NCBI GenBank assembly: GCA_030425145.1
Contig: JAUHVK010000006.1
Span: 1 to 64,000 of the forward strand
Source of the DNA: Alphaproteobacteria bacterium
Lineage (GTDB): Bacteria; Pseudomonadota; Alphaproteobacteria; Rhodobacterales; Rhodobacteraceae
Direction: 5' to 3'
DNA: 64,000 nt
Positions 50,587 to 59,341 of this stretch are shown one piece after another. Each line of letters opens with the position of its first letter. Position 1 is the stretch's first letter. The position numbers and the translations under genes were made by a program. Under the pieces are notes generated by a model that ran no database searches, was not told the DNA's origin, and was given only the letters and a program-made list of their open reading frames with translations.

Positions 50587-53415
50587 ATGGGCCACGTCCA
50601 GCCAGAGCTGAACTTGTCACCAAAAGTCTCGGACGAGGTGCGCAAGACCACTTGTTACATGTGCGCCTGCCGCTGCGGGATCAACGTGCACATGAAAGAC
50701 GGCAAAGTCGCCTATATCGAAGGCAACCGGGACCATCCGGTGAACCGCGGTGTCCTATGTGCAAAGGGCAGCGCGGGCATCATGCAACACAATGCGCCTT
50801 CCCGTCTGCGTGCGCCTCTCAAAAGGGTTGGCCCTCGCGGTTCTGGCGAGTTTGAGGAAATCAGCTGGGACGAGGCGCTCCAGATCGCGACGGATTGGCT
50901 CAAGCCGATCCGCGATACGGCGCCAGAGCAGCTTGCCTTCTTCACAGGTCGGGACCAGTCGCAGTCCTTCACCAGCTTTTGGGCGCAGAATTTCGGCACT
51001 CCGAACTATGCCGCGCATGGTGGGTTCTGTTCGGTGAACATGGCCGCAGCCGGCATTTACACGATGGGCGGCGCCTTCTGGGAATTCGGTCAGCCGGATT
51101 GGGATCATACAAAGCTCTTCATGCTTTTTGGCGTGGCCGAAGACCACGACAGCAATCCGATCAAGATGGGCCTCGGCAAGATCAAGGCGCGCGGGGCCAA
51201 GGTGATCGGCGTCAACCCGATCCGCACCGGTTACAACGCCATCGCGGATGACTGGGTTGGTATTACGCCGGGCACGGATGGATTGTTCATCCTGTCACTG
51301 GTGCATGAGTTGATGAAAGCCGGGAAGATCGACCTTGATTACCTTGCCCGCTACACCAACGCGCCGGTTCTGGTGAACGGTGACACGAAGTCGCCAGAGC
51401 ATGGTCTGTTCCTGAAGGACGACAACGGCAAGCCGCTGGTCATGGATCGCGTGACTGGAAAACTCACTCCGTTCGATCAACCCGGCGTCAAACCCGACCT
51501 TGCCGCAAGCTACCGCCATGCCGGGATCACGCATAAGACCGTCATGCATCTGATGGCCGAGCGCTACCTTGATCCGCAATATGCGCCCGAAGCGGTGGCC
51601 GACACCTGCGGTGTGTCCGCGAAGAAGATCAAGCGTATTGCGGCTGAGATTGCCCGCGTTGCCTTTGACGAAGCCATCGAGATCGACCAGCCTTGGACCG
51701 ATTTCCGCGGCGAGAAGCATGACAAGATGGTGGGCCGCCCGGTCAGCTTCCATTCGATGCGGGGCATCAGCGCCCATTCCAACGGCTTCCAGACCTGCCG
51801 CGCGTTGCACGTACTGCAAATCCTGCTGGGCGCCGTCGAAACCCCCGGTGGCTTCCGCTTCAAACCGCCTTACCCCAAGCCCGCAACAGCGCATCCCAAG
51901 CCGCATTGCAAGGTGACACCGGGCAAGCCGCTGGATGGTCCGCATCTTGGCTTTGTGCATGGGCCGGATGACCTCTGCCTCAAGGAAGACGGCACCCCCG
52001 CCCGCATCGACAAGGCGTTCACATGGGAAAACCCGATGAGCGCCCATGGCCTGATGCACATGGTCATTTCCAACGCCTATGCAGGCGATCCGTACAAGAT
52101 CGACACGCTGTTCATGTACATGGCGAACATGTCGTGGAATTCGACGATGAACACGTCGGGCGTGATGAAGATGCTGACGGACAAGGACGAGAACGGCGAC
52201 TACGTGATCCCCCGCATCATCTATTCCGATGCCTATTCGTCCGAGATGGTGGCCTATGCAGACCTGATCCTGCCGGACACGACCTACCTCGAACGCCACG
52301 ACTGCATCTCGCTCCTTGACCGCCCGATCTGTGAGGCGGATGCGGCGGCGGATGCGATCCGCTGGCCGGTGGTCGAACCCGACCGTGACGTGCGCGGGTT
52401 CCAGTCGGTGCTGTGCGAACTGGGCGCAAAGCTCGACCTGCCCGGTTTCGTCAACGAGGACGGCAGCCAGAAATACGCTGATTATGCCGACTACATCACC
52501 AATCACCAGCGCCGCCCCGGCGTTGGCCCGCTGGCAGGCTGGCGTATGGGCGAAGACGGCCTGACCGGCGGGCGCGGCGACGTCAACGAGGCGCAGATCG
52601 ACAGCTACATCGCCAATGGCGGCTTCTGGATGGCGCATGTGCCCAAGGAGGGGCTGTACTACAAACCGTGGAACAAAGCCTATCAGGACTGGGCGGTGGA
52701 GATCGGCCTCTATGATGCGGCGGCGCCTTACATCTTCCAGCTTTACGTCGAACCCTTGCGGAAGTTCCAACTGGCCGCCGAAGGGCATGGCGACCGCCAG
52801 CCGCCGGATCACCTGCGTGAACGGATCAAAGAAACGCTCGATCCACTGCCGATCTGGTACGCTCCGTTCGAGGACAGCCGCGTTGATACCGACGAATTCG
52901 CGATCCACGCGCTGACCCAGCGCCCGATGGCGATGTATCACAGCTGGGGCACCCAGAACGCGTGGCTGCGCCAAATCCACGGGCGCAACCCGCTCTACCT
53001 GCCGACGAAGCTTTGGGAAAAGCACGGCTTCAACACCGGCGACTGGGCGCGCGTGACCTCGGCGCATGGTGACATCACCGTGCCTGTCGCGCACATGGCG
53101 GCGCTGAACGAAAACACCGTGTGGACGTGGAACGCCATCGGCAAGCGCAAGGGCGCATGGGCCCTGGACAAGGACGCGCCTGAGGCCACCAAGGGTTTCC
53201 TGCTCAACCACCTGATCCACGAATTGCTGCCGCCGAAAGGCGACGGGTTGCGCTGGGCCAACTCCGATCCGATCACAGGTCAGGCGGCATGGTTCGACCT
53301 GCGGGTGAAGATCGAAAAGGTCGCCGCCCCGGATGAAGCGCAGCCAGCGATGCCACCAATCAAGTCGCCAGTGGGGCAGGGGCCGGATGAACTCCGCTGG
53401 GAGGTAAAGGAATGA
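50587..53415 (+). CDS. soeA: sulfite dehydrogenase (quinone) molybdopterin subunit SoeA
   Basis: This 942-aa DMSO-reductase-superfamily molybdoenzyme has an N-terminal [4Fe-4S] motif of Cys23-x2-Cys26-x3-Cys30-x27-Cys58 and a likely molybdenum-ligating Cys148 in H-G-G-F-C-S-V-N. There is no twin-arginine signal at the N-terminus, which fits SoeA, a cytoplasm-facing sulfite oxidase, and argues against periplasmic Psr/Phs-type enzymes. With SoeB and SoeC it oxidises sulfite to sulfate and passes electrons to quinone. A GGAGG lies six bases before the ATG. Sulfite comes from Xsc upstream. A formate dehydrogenase-like or other DMSO-reductase-family role is the alternative. Confidence 0.87.
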   Translation: MGHVQPELNLSPKVSDEVRKTTCYMCACRCGINVHMKDGKVAYIEGNRDHPVNRGVLCAKGSAGIMQHNAPSRLRAPLKRVGPRGSGEFEEISWDEALQIATDWLKPIRDTAPEQLAFFTGRDQSQSFTSFWAQNFGTPNYAAHGGFCSVNMAAAGIYTMGGAFWEFGQPDWDHTKLFMLFGVAEDHDSNPIKMGLGKIKARGAKVIGVNPIRTGYNAIADDWVGITPGTDGLFILSLVHELMKAGKIDLDYLARYTNAPVLVNGDTKSPEHGLFLKDDNGKPLVMDRVTGKLTPFDQPGVKPDLAASYRHAGITHKTVMHLMAERYLDPQYAPEAVADTCGVSAKKIKRIAAEIARVAFDEAIEIDQPWTDFRGEKHDKMVGRPVSFHSMRGISAHSNGFQTCRALHVLQILLGAVETPGGFRFKPPYPKPATAHPKPHCKVTPGKPLDGPHLGFVHGPDDLCLKEDGTPARIDKAFTWENPMSAHGLMHMVISNAYAGDPYKIDTLFMYMANMSWNSTMNTSGVMKMLTDKDENGDYVIPRIIYSDAYSSEMVAYADLILPDTTYLERHDCISLLDRPICEADAAADAIRWPVVEPDRDVRGFQSVLCELGAKLDLPGFVNEDGSQKYADYADYITNHQRRPGVGPLAGWRMGEDGLTGGRGDVNEAQIDSYIANGGFWMAHVPKEGLYYKPWNKAYQDWAVEIGLYDAAAPYIFQLYVEPLRKFQLAAEGHGDRQPPDHLRERIKETLDPLPIWYAPFEDSRVDTDEFAIHALTQRPMAMYHSWGTQNAWLRQIHGRNPLYLPTKLWEKHGFNTGDWARVTSAHGDITVPVAHMAALNENTVWTWNAIGKRKGAWALDKDAPEATKGFLLNHLIHELLPPKGDGLRWANSDPITGQAAWFDLRVKIEKVAAPDEAQPAMPPIKSPVGQGPDELRWEVKE

Positions 53416-54161
53416 CGCAGCTTCCCGAAAAGACCGAGCGCAAGATGGGTCTGGTGATCGACCTCGACACCTGCGTCGGCTGCCATGCCTGTGTCGTGTC
53501 CTGTAAAGGTTGGAACACTGAAAACTACGGCGCGCCTCTGTCCGACCAGAAACCCTATGGTGCCGACCCATCTGGCACATTCCTGAACCGGGTTCATTCC
53601 TATGAAGTGCAGCCTGAAAGCGGTCCGGCGCAGCTCATCCATTTCCCGAAATCCTGCCTGCATTGCGAAGACGCGCCTTGCGTGACCGTCTGCCCGACCG
53701 GGGCCAGCTACAAGCGCACCGAGGATGGGATCGTTCTGGTGAACGAGAAAGACTGCATCGGCTGTGGCCTTTGCGCGTGGGCCTGTCCCTACGGTGCGCG
53801 CGAGTTGGACAAGGCGGAAGGGGTGATGAAGAAATGCACCCTTTGCGTGGACCGGATTTACAATGAAAACCTTCCCGAAGTGGACCGCGTGCCCGCCTGT
53901 GTGCGCACATGCCCGTCCAACGCCCGCCACTTCGGTGATCTGGGCGACCCGGACAGTGCGGTCAGCCAGCTTGTTGCTGAACGCAGTGGGATGGACCTGA
54001 TGCCGGAACAGGGCACCAAGCCCGTCAACAAATACCTGCCGCCGCGTCCCAAGGATCGGCTGAATGAAGAAATCGACATCCTCGCCCCGCTTCTTGCCCC
54101 CGTGGTGGAAGAGCCCAAAGGCTTCCTTGGATGGCTCGACAAAACGCTGGAGAAACTCTGA
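53412..54161 (+). CDS. soeB: sulfite dehydrogenase iron-sulfur subunit SoeB
   Basis: This 249-aa protein has four ferredoxin-type cysteine groups (C-V-G-C-H-A-C-V-V-S-C, C-L-H-C-E-D-A-P-C, C-I-G-C-G-L-C-A-W-A-C-P and C-T-L-C with C-V-R-T-C-P), giving four [4Fe-4S] centres. It relays electrons from SoeA to the membrane subunit. It overlaps soeA by four bases (ATGA), and its stop shares one base with the soeC start. Confidence 0.92.
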   Translation: MTQLPEKTERKMGLVIDLDTCVGCHACVVSCKGWNTENYGAPLSDQKPYGADPSGTFLNRVHSYEVQPESGPAQLIHFPKSCLHCEDAPCVTVCPTGASYKRTEDGIVLVNEKDCIGCGLCAWACPYGARELDKAEGVMKKCTLCVDRIYNENLPEVDRVPACVRTCPSNARHFGDLGDPDSAVSQLVAERSGMDLMPEQGTKPVNKYLPPRPKDRLNEEIDILAPLLAPVVEEPKGFLGWLDKTLEKL

Positions 54162-55033
54162 TGCACCCGGCTCCGTCCATCATTGCCTTCAGCACGTTCT
54201 CCGGACTTGGCTTGGGCCTGCTTTTCTGGCTTGGCATTGATCCCACAGCGCCGACCGGCTGGGTGGCCTTTGCGTTCTTCGCGATTGCCTATGCCTTGGC
54301 CGTCGGCGGGTTGATCTCTTCGACCTTCCACCTCGGCCGCCCCGAACGGGCGATCAAGGCGTTCACCCAATGGCAGACAAGCTGGCTCAGCCGCGAGGCC
54401 TGGTGCGCCGTTGCGGCACTGGTCACTATGGGGATCTACGCGTTCTTACTGGTGTTCTTCGACACACAGGTCTCGATCCTCGGCTGGATCGGCGCCGCTT
54501 TTGCGCTGGCGACCGTCTACACGACGTCGATGATCTATGCGCAGCTCAAGACCGTGCCGCGCTGGAACACGGCCCTGACCTCGGCACTCTTTATCGCGCT
54601 GTCGCTTGCCGGAGGAGCGCTGCTCTCTGGCCGCGTGACCTACGGCCTGATCCTGCTCTTGGTGGCAGGTGGCCTGCAGGCGATCTGGTGGAAGACCGGC
54701 GACACGCGGTTCAAGCAAAGCGGGACCGACCTCAAGACCGCAACGGGCCTTGGCCGCATCGGCGAAGTCCGTGCGTTCGAGCCGCCGCATACAGGTACCA
54801 ACTACTTGCTGAACGAGATGGTCTACACCGTGGGGCGCAAGCACGCGCAGAAACTTCGGATGATCTCCCTCGTTCTGATGCTGGTTCTTCCGGTGATCCT
54901 GTTGCTGCTGCCCTTCCCGCACATCTTTGGCCTCCTAGCGGTTCTCAGCCACATCGCCGGCGTTCTGGTCTCCCGCTGGCTGTTCTTCGCAGAAGCAGAG
55001 CACGTCGTCGGCCTATACTACGGGATGCGGTGA
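54161..55033 (+). CDS. soeC: sulfite dehydrogenase membrane anchor SoeC
   Basis: This 290-aa DmsC-type integral membrane protein has eight predicted helices. It anchors SoeAB to the inner membrane and should reduce quinone. Conserved features of the group are the S-S-T-F-H-L-G-R-P-E-R-A segment near residue 55 and Y-L-L-N-E-M around residue 210. The ATG at 54161 (M-H-P-A-P-S-I-I) is chosen because it overlaps the soeB stop; an upstream ATG in frame at 54131 lies inside soeB. Confidence 0.9.
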   Translation: MHPAPSIIAFSTFSGLGLGLLFWLGIDPTAPTGWVAFAFFAIAYALAVGGLISSTFHLGRPERAIKAFTQWQTSWLSREAWCAVAALVTMGIYAFLLVFFDTQVSILGWIGAAFALATVYTTSMIYAQLKTVPRWNTALTSALFIALSLAGGALLSGRVTYGLILLLVAGGLQAIWWKTGDTRFKQSGTDLKTATGLGRIGEVRAFEPPHTGTNYLLNEMVYTVGRKHAQKLRMISLVLMLVLPVILLLLPFPHIFGLLAVLSHIAGVLVSRWLFFAEAEHVVGLYYGMR

Positions 55034-55036
55034 CCC

Positions 55037-55495
55037 ATGCCATTCCTTCCAGGGTTTGATGAGCGCTGGAAGGACGTTCCAGACTGCATTCTCGGGATCA
55101 CCAAGGACATTTGGGAAGACCGCGGCATTCACACGCTGCACCGATACTATGGGCCTGAGCTTGTTGTGCGGTCCCCGGCTTCCGTCATCAAAGGCAATAG
55201 CGGGATCATCGCCGCGACCGAGGCCACCTTGGCCGGATTCCCGGACCGGCAGCTTCAGGGCGAAGACGTGATCTGGTGTGCTACTGGCGACGACAGTTTC
55301 CTGTCCTCGCACCGCATCTATTGCACCGCGACTCATGAAGGGCCGGGCATGTTCGGTGCACCCACCGGGGCCGAGGTGTATATCATGGCCATCACCCATG
55401 CCGAATTTGGACGAAGCGACCTGCGGCGCGAATGGACGTTGATAGACGAGACCGCGATCTGGAAACAGATCCTGTTGGCGACCGGAGATCTCTGA
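55037..55495 (+). CDS. NTF2/SnoaL-like protein in the soe operon
   Basis: This 152-aa soluble protein has the alpha/beta cone pattern of the SnoaL/NTF2 superfamily (D-I-W-E-D-R-G-I-H-T-L-H-R-Y-Y at the start, T-H-E-G-P-G-M-F-G near the end). It starts three bases after soeC and so is probably cotranscribed with soeABC. No enzyme activity can be assigned. A second NTF2-like gene lies beyond the LacI gene, so the two proteins may act as a pair. Its stop is three bases from the convergent LacI gene. Confidence 0.65.
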   Translation: MPFLPGFDERWKDVPDCILGITKDIWEDRGIHTLHRYYGPELVVRSPASVIKGNSGIIAATEATLAGFPDRQLQGEDVIWCATGDDSFLSSHRIYCTATHEGPGMFGAPTGAEVYIMAITHAEFGRSDLRREWTLIDETAIWKQILLATGDL

Positions 55496-55498
55496 TCG

Positions 55499-56497
55499 TT
55501 AGGCGCTGGTCCGCCGCACCAGCGTGACTGGCAATGGGGCAGGGGAGGTGACTTCTGTTCCGTTGATCTCGGACAGCAGAGCGCTCACCGTCGTGGTGAC
55601 CATCGCCTCGGCATCTTGCTTGATAGTGGTCAGGCTATACGCGGGCCAGGCGGCACTCGGGACATCGTCGAAGCCGATCAGCGCCACATCGCCCGGTACC
55701 GAAAGCCCAAGTTCCGACCGCAGCACATCCATCACGCCGAAGGCCATATAGTCGTTGGCCACGAATACCGCATCGGGGTGATCCGGCGTGTCGAACATGC
55801 GCCGAGCCGCTTCCTTGGCGCGGGGCAGGCGGTAGTCGCCAAGCTCCCGCGCAAACAGGCCAAGTCCAGCGGCGCGCAGCCCCTCCATAAAACCCGCTTC
55901 GCGGTCGCGCTGCGTACTTGCGCCTTCCCAACCGGCGATGTGCCCAATGCGCGTGCGCCCCAGCGAGATGAGATGGTCCGCCGCCAGACGGCCCCCCATC
56001 CGGTTGTCCGACACCACTGCCAACTCGCCCTCAGCCTCCAGCTTTCGGTTGAACAGCACCACCGGGACACCGGACGCGCGGCAGCGGTCTGCCATGTCGG
56101 AACTCAGCGCGACGGAGGCGAGGATCAAACCGTCGACCTGATAGTCGAGGATCTGGCTCACCACGTCTTCGACATCATCCGCCGAGTGGGCGGCCATGAA
56201 GACCAGCACGTGATATCCCTCGCGCTCCAGCGCCTCGGACAGCAGTTCCAGAACGGTCGGGTAGAAATGGTTGTCGAGATACGCCACCACCAGCCCGATG
56301 ATCTTGCTCTTCCCGGTCAGCATCGCGCGGGCCAAAACGTTCGGGCGATACCCCAGCGCATGTGCGGCCTCGCGCACCTTGATGGCGGTGCGTTCGCTCA
56401 CCGAGGCGCCGGGCGTGAACACGCGGCTTACCGCAGACCGGCTCACACCGGCGCGCTTGGCTACATCGAGCGAGGTGATCTTACGCGTCGTCGTCAT
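55499..56497 (-). CDS. LacI/GalR-family regulator
   Basis: This 332-aa protein has the LacI helix-turn-helix with hinge (L-D-V-A-K-R-A-G-V-S-R-S-A-V-S-R-V) at residues 8-25 and the periplasmic-binding-like effector domain (I-G-L-V-V-A-Y-L-D-N-H-F-Y). The start overlaps the upstream NTF2-like stop by four bases, so the two form an operon. It is convergent with the soeABC operon. Candidate operators of its family lie before soeA (50486-50499) and before its own operon (57028-57043). The effector is unknown. Confidence 0.88.
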   Translation of the reverse strand: MTTTRKITSLDVAKRAGVSRSAVSRVFTPGASVSERTAIKVREAAHALGYRPNVLARAMLTGKSKIIGLVVAYLDNHFYPTVLELLSEALEREGYHVLVFMAAHSADDVEDVVSQILDYQVDGLILASVALSSDMADRCRASGVPVVLFNRKLEAEGELAVVSDNRMGGRLAADHLISLGRTRIGHIAGWEGASTQRDREAGFMEGLRAAGLGLFARELGDYRLPRAKEAARRMFDTPDHPDAVFVANDYMAFGVMDVLRSELGLSVPGDVALIGFDDVPSAAWPAYSLTTIKQDAEAMVTTTVSALLSEINGTEVTSPAPLPVTLVRRTSA

Positions 56498-57021
56498 GGG
56501 GCCGGTGGGGTCTTTTCGCTCCGGTCATGGGCTTCCCAGCCTTCGCCGTCAAAGACATCAACGCCAAGCTGCGCCAACACATGCGGGGAATCGACCATCA
56601 CGTAATTGTCGACGATTTTGCCGTCGACGACCTTCCGGAAATCCATACAGCGGATGGTGACGCGTTTGTCCGTTGGCTCCACGCCCATGAAGCGCCCGGA
56701 ATGCACGGCCTCCTGCCGCCCGAATGCCGCCGCCCATTCGCCCATATAGAGCCGCGCCTCATCGACACAGACCTTGTCCGAAAACGCCGCCTGGAACGGC
56801 TTTTGCCAATTGTCCTGAAATTCCCGCAGACCCTCTTCGGTCCCGCGGCCGGTATTGCCCATCCAGCGGAACCCTTCGGCGAAGAACTCACCGATATCAG
56901 CAATCCGATGGTCGTTGAGACCATCCACCATGCCTTCGATCACCCGGCGGGTGTCTGCGGTCTTGGACATGTCCGTATCGCGGGTCAGAACCGCCTGTTC
57001 GGGTCGCGCGCCTGCCATCAT
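56494..57021 (-). CDS. NTF2/SnoaL-like (ester-cyclase-like) protein
   Basis: This 175-aa soluble protein of the SnoaL-like polyketide-cyclase fold contains F-F-A-E-G-F-R-W-M-G-N and the later D-F-R-K-V-V-D-G-K-I-V-D-N-Y-V. Proteins of this type are often small hydrolases or isomerases, but no substrate can be named. It is cotranscribed with and upstream of the LacI gene. The first two codons are both ATG; GAGGA lies directly before the first, so the second ATG at 57018 may be used. Confidence 0.7.
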   Translation of the reverse strand: MMAGARPEQAVLTRDTDMSKTADTRRVIEGMVDGLNDHRIADIGEFFAEGFRWMGNTGRGTEEGLREFQDNWQKPFQAAFSDKVCVDEARLYMGEWAAAFGRQEAVHSGRFMGVEPTDKRVTIRCMDFRKVVDGKIVDNYVMVDSPHVLAQLGVDVFDGEGWEAHDRSEKTPPAP

Positions 57022-57027
57022 TCCTCA

Positions 57028-57043
57028 CTGCATGCGTTTGCAG
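57028..57043. promoter_or_regulatory. candidate LacI-family operator before the NTF2-LacI operon
   Basis: CTGCATGCGTTTGCAG has matching outer arms (CTGCA/TGCAG) around a central CG and one canonical half site (CGTTTGCA). It sits seven bases before the NTF2-like start, where a repressor could block translation or transcription. Its half sites differ from the operator before soeA. Confidence 0.4.
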
Positions 57044-57079
57044 GAGACTGGCCGAAACCGGGTTGCTTTTGCAAGCGCG

Positions 57080-57724
57080 TTACTTGGACTTCCAGCTGTC
57101 CAGCCACCGGCGGAACCCGCTGCGACGACGCGCAATGCCATCGCCAACCGCATCGAAGCCCTCTTCGACATCCTCAAGAACCGGATCGATGCGCGCGATG
57201 CGGAACCGCCGCCAGCGCACATAGATCGCCCAGAAAAGCGCCGCGAGCGTCGTCAGGATCACGATATTGATCCACGGGATGATCTGCACATCGGGGCCAT
57301 CCACAGGCCGCACGCTGATCGCGTTGGGAAAGATCGTCAGGAACTCGTTGCGCCAGCCGTAATGCTTGATCACCACCCATTGCGGATCAGTCGATGTGCT
57401 GCGCAGGTCTGCCGCTTCGGCCTGCAAATTCGACGTGTCGAACTTGAAGTAAGGCGGCCAGCCCCAGCCCGTGTCCTCGTTGCGATAGACCATGACATCG
57501 TCACCGGCCCGGCGGGTCTGGATGAAAAAAACATCGCGGTTGGCCATCGTTCCGTCGGTTCCCACATCCGGCTGCGCCCAGAACCAGCGGTTCTCGCCCG
57601 GATCGACACGCTTTTCGTAGGTGTCGGTGATCCGCGCGACATCATGCTGGGGCAGCGTGTAGTGCAGGAACGACGCGAACAGCACCCAGAAAGTCAGGAT
57701 GATGGCCCATTTTACATAACCCAC
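57080..57724 (-). CDS. DUF1523-family membrane protein
   Basis: This 214-aa protein has an N-terminal hydrophobic helix (residues 5-25), a soluble middle with R-V-D-P-G-E-N-R-W-F and Y-G-W-R-N-E-F-L-T-I-F-P-N-A, a second hydrophobic helix at about 145-165, and a basic C-terminal tail. The pattern matches the DUF1523 family common in Rhodobacteraceae; its function is not known. It is the last gene of the long minus-strand operon that starts beyond the right edge. Confidence 0.75.
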   Translation of the reverse strand: MGYVKWAIILTFWVLFASFLHYTLPQHDVARITDTYEKRVDPGENRWFWAQPDVGTDGTMANRDVFFIQTRRAGDDVMVYRNEDTGWGWPPYFKFDTSNLQAEAADLRSTSTDPQWVVIKHYGWRNEFLTIFPNAISVRPVDGPDVQIIPWINIVILTTLAALFWAIYVRWRRFRIARIDPVLEDVEEGFDAVGDGIARRRSGFRRWLDSWKSK

Positions 57725-57736
57725 GGCGTCGTCCCC

Positions 57737-58003
57737 TCAGTGGAAATTCGTCAAATAGATGATGATAGAGATAATCGTCAGCGGCACGATATACACCCCC
57801 AGAATGAGCTTTCGGCGCAGTGACCCGTCGTAATCACGCAATCCTGCTTCGACAAAAGTCTCTCGGTCACCCTGCTGGATCTCCTCGTCCCACTCCTTCT
57901 CAAGCTTGTCGCGCCGCACTGCCCGCGAATAGAGCGACAGGCAGATATAGACCACGCTCAGGACCAGAAATCCGATCACCAGCAACCGTGCGAGTGCAAA
58001 CAT
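57737..58003 (-). CDS. small membrane protein, unknown
   Basis: This 88-aa protein has hydrophobic helices at residues 3-24 and 66-86 joined by a charged stretch (R-R-D-K-L-E-K-E-W-D-E-E-I). It lies between the DUF6638-like and DUF1523 genes with gaps of 3 and 12 bases, so it is part of the operon. I do not recognise a family. Confidence 0.7.
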   Translation of the reverse strand: MFALARLLVIGFLVLSVVYICLSLYSRAVRRDKLEKEWDEEIQQGDRETFVEAGLRDYDGSLRRKLILGVYIVPLTIISIIIYLTNFH

Positions 58004-58006
58004 ACC

Positions 58007-59341
58007 CTACCTCCGAACCGCGCCCCAGGGGCCGACGCGTGTGATGATATCCTCGCGCACGGGCGAAGGCTCTTCAAGCGGCGCGTCATGGCCGAACAAA
58101 GCCTCCCGCGCACCGGCCTTGTCCGCCACATATTCCCGCGTCAGGAAATCCACCACATAGGCGCGCTTGGTGTCCGTCCACCCGCGATAGGCGGCGTAGA
58201 ACGCCTCCTTGTGGCAGATGTAAAGCTGCCGGATGTCCTTGGGCGACAGCTCGGACAGCAGCATGTTCACCAGCGTCGCATCCTTTGTGTCACTGGCCCG
58301 CAGCGTGTAGAAATACGCCGGGTTGTCGCTCGCGATCCGGGGCCATTTCGCATCCCCATCGGCCCATTGCACCAACTGGTTCAGCGCGTGCCATTCGGGC
58401 GGCAACCGGTCAGAGTACCGCCGTGCTAGCCCGCGAATGTCCCGCCGCGTGGCCCCGGTCAGGTCGATCTCCGCCTCCTGCGCGATATCCACAACGATGA
58501 AATCCATCTTCTGCCGCAGGATGGCCGAGGCATCGATCCCCCGCGCCTTAACAATCGGTTCCACCAGCCCGTTCAGGTCCAGAAACTTCGCCACCTTGTT
58601 CCGCTGGTCCAGCCCGAACGTATAGGCAATCGGCAATCCCGGCACGACATCCCCGACACAGACCGCCGCCGGATGCTCCACGCTGCGAAACACGTAGATG
58701 CCGCCGAAATGGCTGGTGTGGAAATTCTCCTGCTTGAACGCCATGTGCTGCAGCCGCACCGGGTTGCGCACCACGTCGCCCGTGCGTTTCGCGAGGGTGA
58801 TCATGTCGGCGATCAGCACGTCATCGTGCCAGCCGTCCTCCTCGGTCTTGAACCGGTCCACCAGCGCCGCGAGCCGGTTCGCGTCCTTGAGCGTGCCCTG
58901 CGTCGTATCCGCCTCGATGGTGATCGTCCCGATATCGAACAGCCGCGCCGGGTGCGACACGTCGAAGACCGAATCCACCAACTCCCCCGCCACCGCGTCC
59001 TTGGCGGTGAGCGCGAAGAGCTGGCTCTCGTTCGCCTCGATGAACTGCCGCAGGATGCCCCGCGAGGTCGAGAATTTCGCATCGAGCAGCGGTGCTGTCT
59101 TCTGCTGCGTCGTCAGCAGGATAAACTGCCGGTTCACCCCGTTGTGGTTGAGGTAGAGCGGGTCGCCCAGCTCGTCCCCGATCTCGGGCGCATAGCCGGA
59201 GATGTCGATGTGGAAATCGGTCTGCGTCGTGGTCTTGCCCGTCAGGTGTTTGAGCGCCCGGTTGTACCGCTCCACCAGCGCCGGTGAGGTCACATGGATC
59301 AGGTTGCCGAACATCAGCCCGGATTGGATGAGGCGGTTCAT
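58007..59341 (-). CDS. uncharacterised protein, DUF6638-like
   Basis: This 444-aa soluble protein has no visible signal peptide or membrane segment. It starts M-N-R-L-I-Q-S-G-L-M-F-G-N-L and has a D-G-W-H-D-D-V-L-I-A-D-M segment in the middle. I associate the pattern with the uncharacterised DUF6638 family, from memory and without a search. Its start overlaps the stop of the AT-rich upstream gene by four bases (ATGA). No catalytic motif is evident. Confidence 0.6.
   Translation of the reverse strand: MNRLIQSGLMFGNLIHVTSPALVERYNRALKHLTGKTTTQTDFHIDISGYAPEIGDELGDPLYLNHNGVNRQFILLTTQQKTAPLLDAKFSTSRGILRQFIEANESQLFALTAKDAVAGELVDSVFDVSHPARLFDIGTITIEADTTQGTLKDANRLAALVDRFKTEEDGWHDDVLIADMITLAKRTGDVVRNPVRLQHMAFKQENFHTSHFGGIYVFRSVEHPAAVCVGDVVPGLPIAYTFGLDQRNKVAKFLDLNGLVEPIVKARGIDASAILRQKMDFIVVDIAQEAEIDLTGATRRDIRGLARRYSDRLPPEWHALNQLVQWADGDAKWPRIASDNPAYFYTLRASDTKDATLVNMLLSELSPKDIRQLYICHKEAFYAAYRGWTDTKRAYVVDFLTREYVADKAGAREALFGHDAPLEEPSPVREDIITRVGPWGAVRR

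Noticed and set aside
51295-53580. A 761-codon open frame on the minus strand opposite soeA
   Set aside because: It is antisense to a clearly recognisable molybdoenzyme, has no ribosome site or family features, and its histidine/arginine/valine-rich composition is typical of antisense frames in high-GC DNA.
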